Assembly: GCA_021849295.1 (NCBI GenBank) | Contig: JAJZTA010000008.1 | Span: 1-64,000 of the forward strand | Source: Pseudomonadota bacterium | Lineage (GTDB): Bacteria > Pseudomonadota > Alphaproteobacteria > Micavibrionales > UBA2020 | Reading direction: 5' to 3' | Length of the DNA: 64,000 bases | Shown here: one piece after another, positions 17,081 through 25,719 of the stretch | Position numbering within the stretch: position 1 is the first letter of the stretch | Layout: every line of letters begins with the position of its first letter | Program-made: the position numbers and the translations under genes | Notes under the pieces: generated by a model | Seen by the model: only the letters and a program-made list of their open reading frames with translations | The model's database searches: none | Told to the model about the DNA's origin: nothing

Positions 17081-17299
17081 ATGCTTGTACGCGAAAACTT
17101 TGGCAAATCGGTACGAAAATTGCGCAGGGAACGGGAGATGTCCCAGGAAGAATTGGCCAATATTTGCGGCCTTGACCGGAGCTATATCGGCGGCGTGGAG
17201 CGCGGCGAAAGGAACCCGAGCCTCGTCGCCATTGAAAAAATAGCTCTGGCCCTCTCCGTGCCCATCTCCGTTTTATTCGAAAATGTGCCGATCGGCTGA
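17081..17299 (+). CDS. Small XRE-family helix-turn-helix regulator, controller-protein-like
   Basis: 72 aa, consisting only of one HTH_3 domain: VRKLRREREMSQEELANICG, then LDRSYIGGVERGERNPSLVA with ALSVPISVLFE at the end. Size and the segment RSYIGGVERGERNPSL are close to the controller (C) proteins of type II restriction-modification systems and to small orphan regulators of that group. No restriction or methylase gene is present in the window, so if it is a C protein it is an orphan. A perfect palindrome and AT-rich leader lie upstream. The ssrA promoter starts 15 bp after its stop. Probably a dimeric DNA-binding autoregulator; its other targets are unknown. Confidence 0.85.
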   Translation: MLVRENFGKSVRKLRREREMSQEELANICGLDRSYIGGVERGERNPSLVAIEKIALALSVPISVLFENVPIG

Positions 17300-17314
17300 T
17301 CCGTAACGGCAGGT

Positions 17315-17343
17315 TTGTTTTTTTTAATAATATTTGCTAAAAT
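17315..17343 (+). promoter_or_regulatory. Promoter of ssrA
   Basis: A -35 element TTGTTT (17315-17320) and a -10 element TAAAAT (17338-17343) are separated by 17 bp, predicting transcription from about 17350, just ahead of the tmRNA acceptor piece. Confidence 0.6.
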
Positions 17344-17349
17344 GGGAAT

Positions 17350-17665
17350 TGCCAGCTTGCTGGCTATGACGATAAACGTGCTGCGGAATAAGCGAGACGG
17401 ACCCGGGGGCGGTACCCGGCGGCTCCACCATCTAAAACGAGTTTGGGTTGGAAAAGACCCACCGGTTAAGGGGCCGAAACAGGATCGACGTGCGTAGTAA
17501 AGGCGGTTGCTTTCGTTCGGCATGGTACCCACCGTTATCGGGCTAAAAAACTATAAATGCTAACGACAATACCCCAGCAATGGGTCAACTCCGTCTCGTC
17601 GCTTAATCGCGTCCTGACGAGTTAGCAATCTAATCCCTCTTCTAGTAATAGAGGAGGTGGGGCGT
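17350..17665 (+). ncRNA. ssrA: tmRNA, circularly permuted two-piece form
   Basis: The acceptor piece comes first and ends at 17430 with CGGCTCC-ACCA, preceded by the T-arm (CCGGG stem around 17402-17418). After a short spacer the coding piece begins at 17470 with GGGGCCGAAACAGGATCGAC. GGGGCCG pairs with CGGCTCC (one G-U) to rebuild the acceptor stem, so the gene is permuted as in other alphaproteobacteria. The tag frame starts at GCT 17559 and stops at TAA 17604-17606, giving (A)ANDNTPAMGQLRLVA. ANDN is the alphaproteobacterial tag start and LVA a ClpX-type degron end. tmRNA rescues stalled ribosomes with SmpB (not in the window). A hairpin GCCAGC-TT-GCTGGC sits at the 5' end. The exact mature ends are not determinable. 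Confidence 0.9.
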
Positions 17666-17704
17666 GGAGGCAGGCCTAGCAACAGAACTGCCTCCATTTT
17701 TCTT
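17666..17704 (+). terminator. Intrinsic terminator of ssrA
   Basis: GGAGGCAG (17666-17673) pairs perfectly with CTGCCTCC (17688-17695), followed by ATTTTTC. It ends the ssrA transcript about 100 bp before sspB. Confidence 0.85.
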
Positions 17705-17801
17705 TCGCCATAATAATCATATAAAATCCAGTGACATGCCCGCCGAGTCTGACTAAACTGACTCAAGAACAAAATAAAAAAGCTGCGGAGCCGGGACAAA
17801 C

Positions 17802-18299
17802 ATGACGCGTAACCACGAAGACGCCTTCAGATACGACAAAATGGTGGAAAAAGCGCTGCGCAGCGTCGTGAAGCAAGCCCTGCAGGAAGTCGTGGACGAA
17901 GGCATCGTCGACGACCATCATTTCTATATTACGTTTTTCACCGATCATCCCGGCGTCAAAATTCCCGACTATCTCAAAGAGCGTTATCCCGGCGAAATGA
18001 CGATCGTCCTGCAGCACCAGTTCTACGATCTCGAAGTCGACAGCGAAAAATTCACCGTCATGCTTAGCTTCAACAACGTGCCCGAGCGCCTGACCGTCCC
18101 GCTCTCCGCTGTCACGATCTTCGCCGATCCGTCCGTCAATTTCGCCCTGCAATTCCAGCCCTTGTCCGAAGACGACGGCGACGAAATCCACTTCGAAGCC
18201 GAAGAGCTGGACGTCGATAAAAACGACAAAGAGAAGAAAAAAGGCGAGGTCATCTCCCTCGACAGCTTCCGCACGAAAAAGGACAAGGACAAGAACTAA
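17802..18299 (+). CDS. sspB: SspB-alpha, ClpXP adaptor for ssrA-tagged proteins
   Basis: 165 aa. It delivers tmRNA-tagged proteins to ClpXP. The N-terminal tag-binding domain runs from MVEKALRSVVKQALQEV through HHFYITFFTDHPGVKIPDYL and YPGEMTIVLQHQFYDLEV. Then comes an acidic flexible linker (about 125-145) and a C-terminal peptide GEVISLDSFRTKK that matches the ClpX-binding tail of the Caulobacter protein. It lies directly downstream of ssrA, so the tag and the protein that reads it are neighbours. The start follows GGAGCCGGG. The divergence of the tag after ANDN would be expected to co-vary with the binding groove of this adaptor. Confidence 0.9.
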   Translation: MTRNHEDAFRYDKMVEKALRSVVKQALQEVVDEGIVDDHHFYITFFTDHPGVKIPDYLKERYPGEMTIVLQHQFYDLEVDSEKFTVMLSFNNVPERLTVPLSAVTIFADPSVNFALQFQPLSEDDGDEIHFEAEELDVDKNDKEKKKGEVISLDSFRTKKDKDKN

Positions 18300-18483
18300 C
18301 CCGTCTCTTTTCCGGCACCGCCAGAATTCCGGATAGCGCCCGTCCCTGTTCGCAAAAAACGCGAAAAAACAGCCATTTTCCGCCGCCGTGCGCCCAGAAA
18401 GCGTATTGTATTCCATCCACAGGCGTGATAGCGTTTGTCATTCTGTAATATTATTCGTTTCCAAGCACAACCGGAGAAACACC

Positions 18484-19344
18484 ATGAAATTCGACTACAC
18501 GGGATTGACCAAAGACGCGCTTGTCGAAGAAGCCTTCGACTACGCACAAGAACACAACAAAAAACTGGTGCCGGAAATCACGCTGCAGCTCGAAAAGCAA
18601 CTGGACGAGCAGTATCAACAAAGGCTGGCGCAGCTCGACGATGCGCGCGATGCCGGATACGTCACGGAAGACCAGTACAACCAGAACAAGATGCAACTGG
18701 ACAGATCGGCCGAATTCCAAAAAAGAACCCTGCCGATGATCGCCCAGCAGCAGCTCGAATACATGTTCAGCAGCGCCAAGCTCGCACCCGCGCTGGAACT
18801 GCAGAAAAACAGCGACAGCAGCTCTCCCGCGCTCATCGCCGCCGCGCTGCTGATCGACTGCGTGCGCGACCCCGTGGATTACAAAAAGGTCGAAGCCAAG
18901 TTCGGCGGCGCCGTCGCCGGCCTGATCGCCGAAGTCCTTCACATTGAATCCTACCCCGGCACCTCGCCTGCGGACATTTCCGCCGCCAGCACCGACGCCA
19001 AACGCATTTTCATGGCCGGCCTGACCACGGAACTGGCACAGATCGTCCAGCAGCTCGCCATGATGCCGCCGGGCGCCATGGCTGAAGCGCCGCCCAAATA
19101 CGAAGAAAACGTCTTCAAACAAGTAAAAATGTTCTGGGGCAACGACCAGAAGCAGGACAAGCGTCTAGTAGACGTGTTTAACCGCGCGGCCGAAGCCCTG
19201 TCCTCGTCCTACAGGATCGAAGTCACGCCGGCGGGCGACCCCAAGCTGGTCGAAAGCAGCGCCTCCACAACGCCGACCACGCCTCTGCCCGGCCAGAAGA
19301 AGGGGCCGAAACTGACATGGGGCGGCGACAGCAATACGCCCTGA
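18484..19344 (+). CDS. Hypothetical protein with degenerate RelA/SpoT-like HD segment
   Basis: 286 aa from ATG 18484 (GGAG eight bases upstream); the longer frame from 18388 has no such signal. No signal peptide. A charged helical N-terminus (1-95) with probable coiled coil (LEKQLDEQYQQRLAQLDD) precedes a segment (about 115-180) that reads like the HD hydrolase domain of RelA/SpoT enzymes: ALIAAALLIDCVRDPVDYKK, VEAKFGGAVAGLIAEVLHIE, and KRIFMAGLTTELAQIVQQLA. The metal-binding HD pair is replaced by ID and the following ED by RD, so catalysis is unlikely. A Pro/Thr-rich tail ends the protein. The relationship is a visual match and remains tentative. A strong terminator follows. Confidence 0.7.
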   Translation: MKFDYTGLTKDALVEEAFDYAQEHNKKLVPEITLQLEKQLDEQYQQRLAQLDDARDAGYVTEDQYNQNKMQLDRSAEFQKRTLPMIAQQQLEYMFSSAKLAPALELQKNSDSSSPALIAAALLIDCVRDPVDYKKVEAKFGGAVAGLIAEVLHIESYPGTSPADISAASTDAKRIFMAGLTTELAQIVQQLAMMPPGAMAEAPPKYEENVFKQVKMFWGNDQKQDKRLVDVFNRAAEALSSSYRIEVTPAGDPKLVESSASTTPTTPLPGQKKGPKLTWGGDSNTP

Positions 19345-19371
19345 CATCACCTTCCCGCAAAGGGATAAAAT

Positions 19372-19401
19372 AAAAACGCGCCCTTGAGTGGCGCGTTTTT
19401 A
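19372..19401 (+). terminator. Intrinsic terminator after the 18484-19344 gene
   Basis: ACGCGCC and GGCGCGT form a 7-bp stem (extended by A/T pairs) around a 7-base loop, followed by TTTTTATTT. It separates the ssrA-sspB region from the dcw cluster. Confidence 0.88.
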
Positions 19402-19584
19402 TTTATGGATAAAAAAAATAAGCGCGCAAGACCCCTGAAAACCAAGCCCTGCGCGTTGACGGCTGAAAGGCCTGTGTTGTAAAGTTAACAGAGGGTTAAC
19501 GAGGGGTTATGTCTGCCTTCCTGTAGTGGATGCTGAAGGGGACAGAATATTAACAGAATATTTTTTTTCGGTGTTTGGCTGGCG

Positions 19585-20595
19585 ATGATGGTTTCACGCT
19601 CTCAAGATGTTCTACCGGCATCATCGGGACACGTTCCTGTGATGCTGGAAGAAGTGCTGGGCGCACTGCGTCCCGAGGACGACGGCGTGTACGTCGACGG
19701 CACGTTCGGTGCGGGCGGCTACACGCGCGCCATTCTCGAAGCCGCCGCCTGCACCGTCTACGCCATCGACCGCGATCCCGAGGCCTATGCCCGCGCCGTC
19801 AGCATGGCGAAAGATTTCAAAGGCAGGCTGGTGCCGCTGCACGGCTGCTTCGGCGACATGATCGAACTTTTGAAAACGCAAGGCGTCGCGCAAGTCGACG
19901 GCATCGTGCTGGACATCGGCGTTTCTTCCATTCAACTCGCAACGGCGGAGCGCGGCTTTTCGTTCCAGAAGGACGGCCCGCTCGACATGCGCATGAGCAA
20001 GGAAGGCCCGAGCGCGGCCGACATCGTCAACACCGCGTCGGAAAAAGAAATCGCGCATATCATCTTCACCTACGGCGAGGAGCGCGCCTCGCGCCAGATC
20101 GCGAAAAGGATTGTCGCCGCGCGCGCAAACGCGCCGATCAAAACAACCCTGCAGCTTGCGGATATCATCCACAGCGTCCTGCCGCAAAAACCGCAACTGC
20201 GCACCGATACGGCCACCAAGACCTTTCAGGCCCTGCGCATCCATGTCAACGACGAACTGGGCGAGCTTGAGCGCGCGCTTGACGCCGCCGAGGAACTGCT
20301 CGCGCCGCAAGGGCGCCTCGTCGTCGTGACGTTTCATTCCCTCGAAGACTGGTGTGTCAAAAACTTTTTTAAAGAGCGCGCCGGCGCTACGGGCAACAAC
20401 TCGCGCCACCTGCCCGAACGGCCGGATGCGCAACCGCCCACCTTTACCGTCGTCGAAACCGGCGGCCGGAAAGCCTCGTCCGCCGAAACGGACATCAATC
20501 CGCGCGCCCGCTCCGCGCGTCTGCGCTACGGCATCCGCACAGAGGCGCCCGTCTGGAAAACCACGTCTTATCGGGAAGGGGCACGGCATGCGTAA
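19585..20595 (+). CDS. rsmH: 16S rRNA (cytosine-1402-N4)-methyltransferase RsmH
   Basis: 336 aa (MraW). It methylates C1402 in the ribosomal P site. Family segments are HVPVMLEEVLGALRPEDDGV, YVDGTFGAGGYTRAILE (SAM site), DGIVLDIGVSSIQLATAERG, FSFQKDGPLDMRMSKEGPSA, TKTFQALRIHVNDELGEL and VVTFHSLEDWCVKNFF. Two ATGs (19585, 19588) are possible starts. It opens the dcw cluster; the usual mraZ gene is not present in the 180 bp upstream. Its last 8 bases overlap ftsL. The upstream gap (19402-19584) has T-rich and GTTAAC stretches but no clear promoter that I can defend. Confidence 0.95.
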   Translation: MMVSRSQDVLPASSGHVPVMLEEVLGALRPEDDGVYVDGTFGAGGYTRAILEAAACTVYAIDRDPEAYARAVSMAKDFKGRLVPLHGCFGDMIELLKTQGVAQVDGIVLDIGVSSIQLATAERGFSFQKDGPLDMRMSKEGPSAADIVNTASEKEIAHIIFTYGEERASRQIAKRIVAARANAPIKTTLQLADIIHSVLPQKPQLRTDTATKTFQALRIHVNDELGELERALDAAEELLAPQGRLVVVTFHSLEDWCVKNFFKERAGATGNNSRHLPERPDAQPPTFTVVETGGRKASSAETDINPRARSARLRYGIRTEAPVWKTTSYREGARHA

Positions 20596-21097
20596 ATCCA
20601 CACTCCTCTGGCTGGTTCTGGCGGCGTTTTGCGGCACGGCGCTTTTTCACACCAGCCAGAAAGTCCACGATGAGCGCAACAAGCTTGCCGCGCTCAACGC
20701 CTCCATCGCCAATGAAAAAGAATCTATCCGCGTGCTCAACGCGGAATGGGGCTATCTCAACAACCCGCAGCGCCTCGAAACGCTGGCCAAAACCTATCTG
20801 CACATGAAGCCGCTCACCGGCACGCAGTTCATCAACGTTGAAGACATCCCCTTGCGCACCGCGGCGCCGCCCGCGCCCCCCGCACCGAAAATCGTGGCGG
20901 AAAAACCCGCCGCCATAAAAGCGCATCCGCGCCGTCTTGCCGCGGTGGAACGCCCCATGACAATCCGGATACGCAAACCAGCCGCGCCGGTCTATTTCAA
21001 AAAGCGGCACAAACAGAGAGACAACGTCCTGAAAAGCAGGGACGCAGCGACCGCGCGCAATTTCGGCGACGTGATCAAGAGTCTGGGTGTCGAATAA
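20588..21097 (+). CDS. ftsL: Cell division protein FtsL
   Basis: 169 aa. A bitopic division protein: short basic N-terminus, one membrane helix (LLWLVLAAFCGTALFHTSQK), then a leucine-zipper-like periplasmic coiled coil (VHDERNKLAALNASIANEKE, SIRVLNAEWGYLNNPQRLET) with the typical FtsL ending LAKTYLHMKPL. The C-terminal ~80 residues are Pro/Ala/Lys-rich and disordered, longer than in E. coli. It works with FtsB/FtsQ to activate FtsWI. The ATG at 20588 lies inside the end of rsmH; its TAA shares a base with the ATG of ftsI (TAATG). Confidence 0.88.
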   Translation: MRKSTLLWLVLAAFCGTALFHTSQKVHDERNKLAALNASIANEKESIRVLNAEWGYLNNPQRLETLAKTYLHMKPLTGTQFINVEDIPLRTAAPPAPPAPKIVAEKPAAIKAHPRRLAAVERPMTIRIRKPAAPVYFKKRHKQRDNVLKSRDAATARNFGDVIKSLGVE

Positions 21098-22830
21098 TGG
21101 CTTTCGACCTCTTCCATGGCCGCAAACTGACAATCTCCGGCACGCAGGCGCAGATGCTGGAGCAGGCGCGCCTGCGCCTTGTCTGGGTTGTGATGGTCAT
21201 GATGATGGGCTATATCGCGATCATCCTGCGCATGGGCGATTTGTGCCTGCTGCATCACAAGAGCATGTCTCTGCCGGCAAACAACGGCGCCGTGGCCGCG
21301 AACGAAAAGCCTCTGCGCGCCTCTATCGTCGACCGCAACGGCAACCTGCTCGCGGTTTCGCTGCGCATGGCCTCGGTCTACGCCAATGCCAAAATGGTGC
21401 ACGATCCCGCAAAGCTGGCGCAAAAGCTCGCCGCCATCCTGCCAAAACAAACCACCGGCGAACTTTTCAAAAGACTTTCCTCGGGCAAAGGATTCGTGTG
21501 GATACAGCGGTTCATCACACCGAAACAGGAATACGCCATCAACGCGCTCGGCGATCCCGCGATCCGCTTTCAGGAGGAGCAGCGGCGCATCTATCCCGAC
21601 GCCAACCTTGCCGCGCAGGTGGTCGGCTATACGGACATCGACAGCCACGGCATCGCCGGCATCGAAAAATTCTTCAACAAGCGGCTGGCCGCCGGCGGAA
21701 AACCCCTGCGGCTGACGCTCGACATGCGCATCCAGCACATCATGCGGCAGGATCTGGCTAAATCTGTCAAGACCTTTCACGCGCTTGGCGGCGCGGGCAT
21801 CGTCATGGATGTCACGACGGGCGAGATCATCGCCATGGTCTCGCTGCCTGATTTCGACCCGAACCATCTCGGTGAAGCCACCAATGCCGAAAAATTCGAC
21901 CGCGCCACGCTCGGCGACTATGAAATGGGATCGACCTTCAAGACCTTTTCCATCGCCGCCGGTCTTGACAGCGGGAAAGTGCATCTCTACAGCGTCTTCG
22001 ACGCATCGCACCCGCTGAAGATAGACCAGTTCACCATCCACGACTTCGACGCCAAGGACCGCCCGCTTACCATTCCTGAAATTTATATTTACTCCTCCAA
22101 CATCGGCACGGCAAAAATGGCGCAAAGCCTCGGGCCGGACACCATCGAGAATTTCTACAGGACGCTCGGCTTCATGCAGCAGGTGCCGATCCAGGTGCCG
22201 GAGCGCGCCATGCCGCTGTACCCTTCCCCGTGGCGGCTGGTCAATACGCTGACCGCCGCCTTCGGCCACGGCATCGCCGTTTCGCCGCTGCACGTCGTCC
22301 GTGCGGCCTCCGCAATCGTCAACGGCGGCATATTGCTGAAACCGACGCTGGTCATGCCCGATGATCCGAACGCCGCCCCCGAAGGCACGCGCGTCATCAG
22401 CGCTGACACGTCTGCAAAGATGCGCCGCATGCTCGAGCTCGTCGTCGCCGGCGGCACCGGCTCCGAGGCCTGGGTCAAAGGCTATGACGTCGGCGGAAAA
22501 ACCGGCACGGCGGATAAAAACAAGAACGGCAAGTACGAAAATCACGCCAATATCTCCTCGTTTCTCGGCGTATTCCCGATATGGCATCCGCGCTATGTCG
22601 TTCTTGCGCTGCTCGACGACCCGCAAGGCACCAAGGCGACCTATGGTTTTTCGACCGGCGGCTTCACGGCGGCGCCGGTCGTCGGCGATGTCATCGCGCG
22701 CATGGGGCCACTCTACGGCATCCAGCCGCGCATGGACATCACACGCAAGCGCATAGAAAAAGAAATGAAACCCTATTTGAAGGAATATAAGGAAGGACAG
22801 GCGATTGCAGCTCTCAGCACTGATAACTGA
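21097..22830 (+). CDS. ftsI: Septal peptidoglycan transpeptidase FtsI (PBP3)
   Basis: 577 aa, class B penicillin-binding protein. One membrane helix near 30-50 (VVMVMMMGYIAIILRMGDLC), the pedestal domain beginning at RASIVDRNGNLLAVSLRMAS, then the transpeptidase domain with SxxK as STFK (Ser279), SxN as SSN (near 333) and KTGT (near 468). All catalytic residues are present. It crosslinks septal peptidoglycan with FtsW. Translationally coupled to ftsL and overlapping murE by 26 bp. Confidence 0.96.
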   Translation: MAFDLFHGRKLTISGTQAQMLEQARLRLVWVVMVMMMGYIAIILRMGDLCLLHHKSMSLPANNGAVAANEKPLRASIVDRNGNLLAVSLRMASVYANAKMVHDPAKLAQKLAAILPKQTTGELFKRLSSGKGFVWIQRFITPKQEYAINALGDPAIRFQEEQRRIYPDANLAAQVVGYTDIDSHGIAGIEKFFNKRLAAGGKPLRLTLDMRIQHIMRQDLAKSVKTFHALGGAGIVMDVTTGEIIAMVSLPDFDPNHLGEATNAEKFDRATLGDYEMGSTFKTFSIAAGLDSGKVHLYSVFDASHPLKIDQFTIHDFDAKDRPLTIPEIYIYSSNIGTAKMAQSLGPDTIENFYRTLGFMQQVPIQVPERAMPLYPSPWRLVNTLTAAFGHGIAVSPLHVVRAASAIVNGGILLKPTLVMPDDPNAAPEGTRVISADTSAKMRRMLELVVAGGTGSEAWVKGYDVGGKTGTADKNKNGKYENHANISSFLGVFPIWHPRYVVLALLDDPQGTKATYGFSTGGFTAAPVVGDVIARMGPLYGIQPRMDITRKRIEKEMKPYLKEYKEGQAIAALSTDN

Positions 22831-24298
22831 CCTTGATGACATCAAGATCAGCGGAAAAACGCCCGCTGGAAAGACGGATATCACAGGCCTCACGTCGGAT
22901 TCGCGCGAAGTGCGGACGGGTTATCTCTTTGCCGCCTTCCCCGGCACGAAGAGCGACGGACGAGAATATATCACGGCGGCGCTCGCCAAGGGCGCTGCCG
23001 CCATCCTCGCGCCTGCAGGCACGAAAATAGACGCCGACGACGTCACCGTGATCGAAAGCGAAAAACCCCGCCGCTGCTTCGCCCAAATGGCAGCGGCCTT
23101 CTACGGCAGACAGGTCCCCGTCCTCGCCGCCGTCACCGGCACGAACGGCAAAAGCTCGACCGTCAATTTCTGCCGCCAGATATGGCAATCGATGGAACAT
23201 GCGGCCGCCTGTCTCGGCACGATCGGCATCACCGCGAATTACGCGGGCGGCATCACGAAGAGCCGCCCTGGTCTGCTTACCACGCCAGACCCCGTCACGC
23301 TGCATGCGGAAATCGCCGAGCTTGAAGCCTCGGGCGTGACGCATCTCGCCATCGAAGCCTCCAGCCAGGGGCTCGACCAATACAGGCTCGACGGCGTGCG
23401 CGTTACCGCCGCCGGCTTCACCAATCTTACCCGCGACCATCTCGACTATCACGGCACGATGGAAAAATACCTCGCGGCAAAACTGCGTTTGTTCAGCGAC
23501 GTTCTGATCGACGAAGGCGTCGCGGTCATCAACAGCGACACGCCTTATTCAAAAGCATTTCGCGCGGTGTGCGAAAAGCGCGCTCTGCGCGTGATCGAAT
23601 ACGGCTGGAAGGCGAAAGACATCCGTCTTGCACAGCAGCGTCCACTGCCTGACGGACAGTTCGTGGAACTGATCGTTTTCGGGGAACGTTACGAGCTTGA
23701 ACTGCCGCTGGTTGGCGATTTTCAGGCCTCCAACGCGCTCTGTGCGCTCGGTCTCGTGCTAGCGGAAGATCCGGACGACCGACTGCTCCATATGCAGGGC
23801 ATCTATGCGCTCGAAAACCTGCAAAGCGTGCGCGGACGCCTCGAACTTGCCGCAAAACATCCCAACGGCGCGACCATCTACGTTGATTACGCCCATTCAC
23901 CGGACGGCCTCGAAACCATGCTCAAGGCCCTGCGCCCGCATGCGCAAAGGAAACTCCACGTCGTCTTCGGGTGCGGCGGCGACCGCGACAAGGGCAAGCG
24001 CCCGATGATGGGCGAGATTGCCGTGCGCCTTGCCGACCATGCCATCGTCACCGACGACAACCCGCGCACCGAAGACGCGGTGACGATCCGCAAGGAGATT
24101 ATGGCCGCGGCAGCAGGCGCGACAGAGATCAGCGGACGGCGCGAGGCCATCCGCGCCGCCATCCGCGCCCTTGAACCGGGCGACGTCCTCGTCATCGCCG
24201 GCAAGGGGCACGAGCAGGGACAAATCGTCGGCAAGGATATCCTGCCTTTCGACGACGTCAGCGAGGCGCGCAACGCCGTTCTGGAGGTGAGTAAATGA
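22805..24298 (+). CDS. murE: UDP-MurNAc-L-Ala-D-Glu:meso-DAP ligase MurE
   Basis: 497 aa. It adds the third peptide residue to the peptidoglycan precursor. The ATP loop is VTGTNGKSSTVNFCRQIW, central domain markers are CLGTIGI...TTPDPVTLHAEIAELEASGV and THLAIEASSQGLDQYRLDGV, and DDNPRTEDAVTIRKEIM is the DNPR motif typical of meso-diaminopimelate-specific enzymes, implying a DAP-type wall. YVDYAHSPDGLETMLKALRP is the C-terminal domain start. The start is TTG at 22805, inside the end of ftsI, with AAGGAAGGACAG upstream. Its stop overlaps murF (ATGA). Confidence 0.95.
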   Translation: MQLSALITDLDDIKISGKTPAGKTDITGLTSDSREVRTGYLFAAFPGTKSDGREYITAALAKGAAAILAPAGTKIDADDVTVIESEKPRRCFAQMAAAFYGRQVPVLAAVTGTNGKSSTVNFCRQIWQSMEHAAACLGTIGITANYAGGITKSRPGLLTTPDPVTLHAEIAELEASGVTHLAIEASSQGLDQYRLDGVRVTAAGFTNLTRDHLDYHGTMEKYLAAKLRLFSDVLIDEGVAVINSDTPYSKAFRAVCEKRALRVIEYGWKAKDIRLAQQRPLPDGQFVELIVFGERYELELPLVGDFQASNALCALGLVLAEDPDDRLLHMQGIYALENLQSVRGRLELAAKHPNGATIYVDYAHSPDGLETMLKALRPHAQRKLHVVFGCGGDRDKGKRPMMGEIAVRLADHAIVTDDNPRTEDAVTIRKEIMAAAAGATEISGRREAIRAAIRALEPGDVLVIAGKGHEQGQIVGKDILPFDDVSEARNAVLEVSK

Positions 24299-25719
24299 CA
24301 CTCTGGACCGCAAGCGAAATAGAACAGGCCACCGGCGGAAAGGCGACAACGGATTTTTCCGCCATCGGCGTTTCCATCGACACGCGCACGTTGAAAAAAG
24401 GCGAGATCTACATCGCCCTCAAAGGCGATGCGCTCGACGGCCACGATTACGTGGAAGCCGCTTTCAAAGCGGGCGCCGCGGCTGCAATTGTCAAAGAAGG
24501 GTTTGAATCCGCATCCGGCCCGCTGGTGCATGTCGACGACACCATGACCGCGCTTGAAAAACTGGGCGCGGCGGGGCGGGCGCGTTCAAAAGCGAAAATC
24601 ATCGCCGTGACGGGCTCGGCCGGAAAAACCGGTACCAAGGAGATGCTCTCCATCGTTTTCGGTGCGCTCGGAAAGACCCATGCCAGCAAAAAAAGCTTCA
24701 ACAACCACTGGGGCGTGCCGCTGTCACTCGCCAATATGCCGAAGGACGCCGCCTACGGCGTTTTCGAGCTCGGTATGAACCATGCGGGCGAACTCTCCAA
24801 TCTCACGTGCCAAGTTAAACCGCATATCGCTATCATCACCACGATCGAGCCCGTGCATATCGAGTTTTTCAAGAACATGGAAGCCATCGCCGACGCCAAA
24901 GCGGAAATTTTTACCAGCATGAAGGGCGGAACCGCCATTTTGCCTTTCGACAATCCGCATTTCGCGCGGCTGAAAGCACGCGCTGAAAAATCCGGTCTGC
25001 AGAAAATCCTCTCTTTCGGCGAAGACGAGGCTGCGCAATCCCGCCTGATTGACTGCGCGCTCCACGCCGACAGCACGAAAGTCACCGCCGACATTCTGGG
25101 CGAGCGCGTCAAATACAAGCTGAACATTCCCGGAAAACATATCGCACTCAATTCCTTGAGCGCGCTCACCGCTGTCAAGGCCGCGGGGGGGAATCTCAAT
25201 GCCTCCGTCGAAGCCCTCAAAAAATCCGAGCCCGTCGAAGGCCGCGGCAACCGCATCTCGGTGACCATCACCGAAGGGCAGCCGCCGCTTGTCATCATCA
25301 ACGAGAGCTACAATGCCAATCCGGCGGCCATGCTGGCGGCATTCGATGTTTTTGCCATGACGACGCCGGCATCCGGCGGACGGCGCATCGCCGTTCTGGG
25401 CGATATGCTCGAACTCGGCAAGGACGGGCCGCGCCTGCATGCCGAGCTCGCCAATCCGCTGCTGAAAGCGAAGACCGATCTGCTGTTCTGCTGCGGCCCC
25501 CTGATGGACGCGCTCTATCAGCAACTGCCGCCCGACTGGCGCGGCGGACATGCAAAAGACAGCCAGATGCTTGTGCCACTAATCACCGACGTGGCAAAAC
25601 CCGGCGACGTTTTTCTCGTGAAAGGCTCGGCGGGCAGCAAAATGTCATACGTTGTGCAGGCGCTGCAGGACATGGCTGCGGCTCAAACCAACGCAAAAGG
25701 AAACCAGCATGCTGTATAA
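24295..25719 (+). CDS. murF: UDP-MurNAc-tripeptide:D-Ala-D-Ala ligase MurF
   Basis: 474 aa. It attaches D-Ala-D-Ala to complete the pentapeptide. N-terminal domain: [20 protein letters not shown] and [23 protein letters not shown] loop: [20 protein letters not shown], followed by [20 protein letters not shown] and [15 protein letters not shown]. The C-terminal domain has [19 protein letters not shown] and [14 protein letters not shown]. All segments are typical. It overlaps murE by 4 bp and mraY by 11 bp. Ends TAA. Confidence 0.95.
   Translation: MTLWTASEIEQATGGKATTDFSAIGVSIDTRTLKKGEIYIALKGDALDGHDYVEAAFKAGAAAAIVKEGFESASGPLVHVDDTMTALEKLGAAGRARSKAKIIAVTGSAGKTGTKEMLSIVFGALGKTHASKKSFNNHWGVPLSLANMPKDAAYGVFELGMNHAGELSNLTCQVKPHIAIITTIEPVHIEFFKNMEAIADAKAEIFTSMKGGTAILPFDNPHFARLKARAEKSGLQKILSFGEDEAAQSRLIDCALHADSTKVTADILGERVKYKLNIPGKHIALNSLSALTAVKAAGGNLNASVEALKKSEPVEGRGNRISVTITEGQPPLVIINESYNANPAAMLAAFDVFAMTTPASGGRRIAVLGDMLELGKDGPRLHAELANPLLKAKTDLLFCCGPLMDALYQQLPPDWRGGHAKDSQMLVPLITDVAKPGDVFLVKGSAGSKMSYVVQALQDMAAAQTNAKGNQHAV

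Noticed and set aside
19402-19584. mraZ gene or MraZ-box array ahead of rsmH
   Set aside because: No mraZ-like frame fits between the upstream terminator and rsmH, and no array of TGGGN repeats is visible.
20992-22893. Minus-strand open frame of 633 codons opposite ftsI
   Set aside because: Shadow frame; the plus strand has all PBP3 catalytic motifs.
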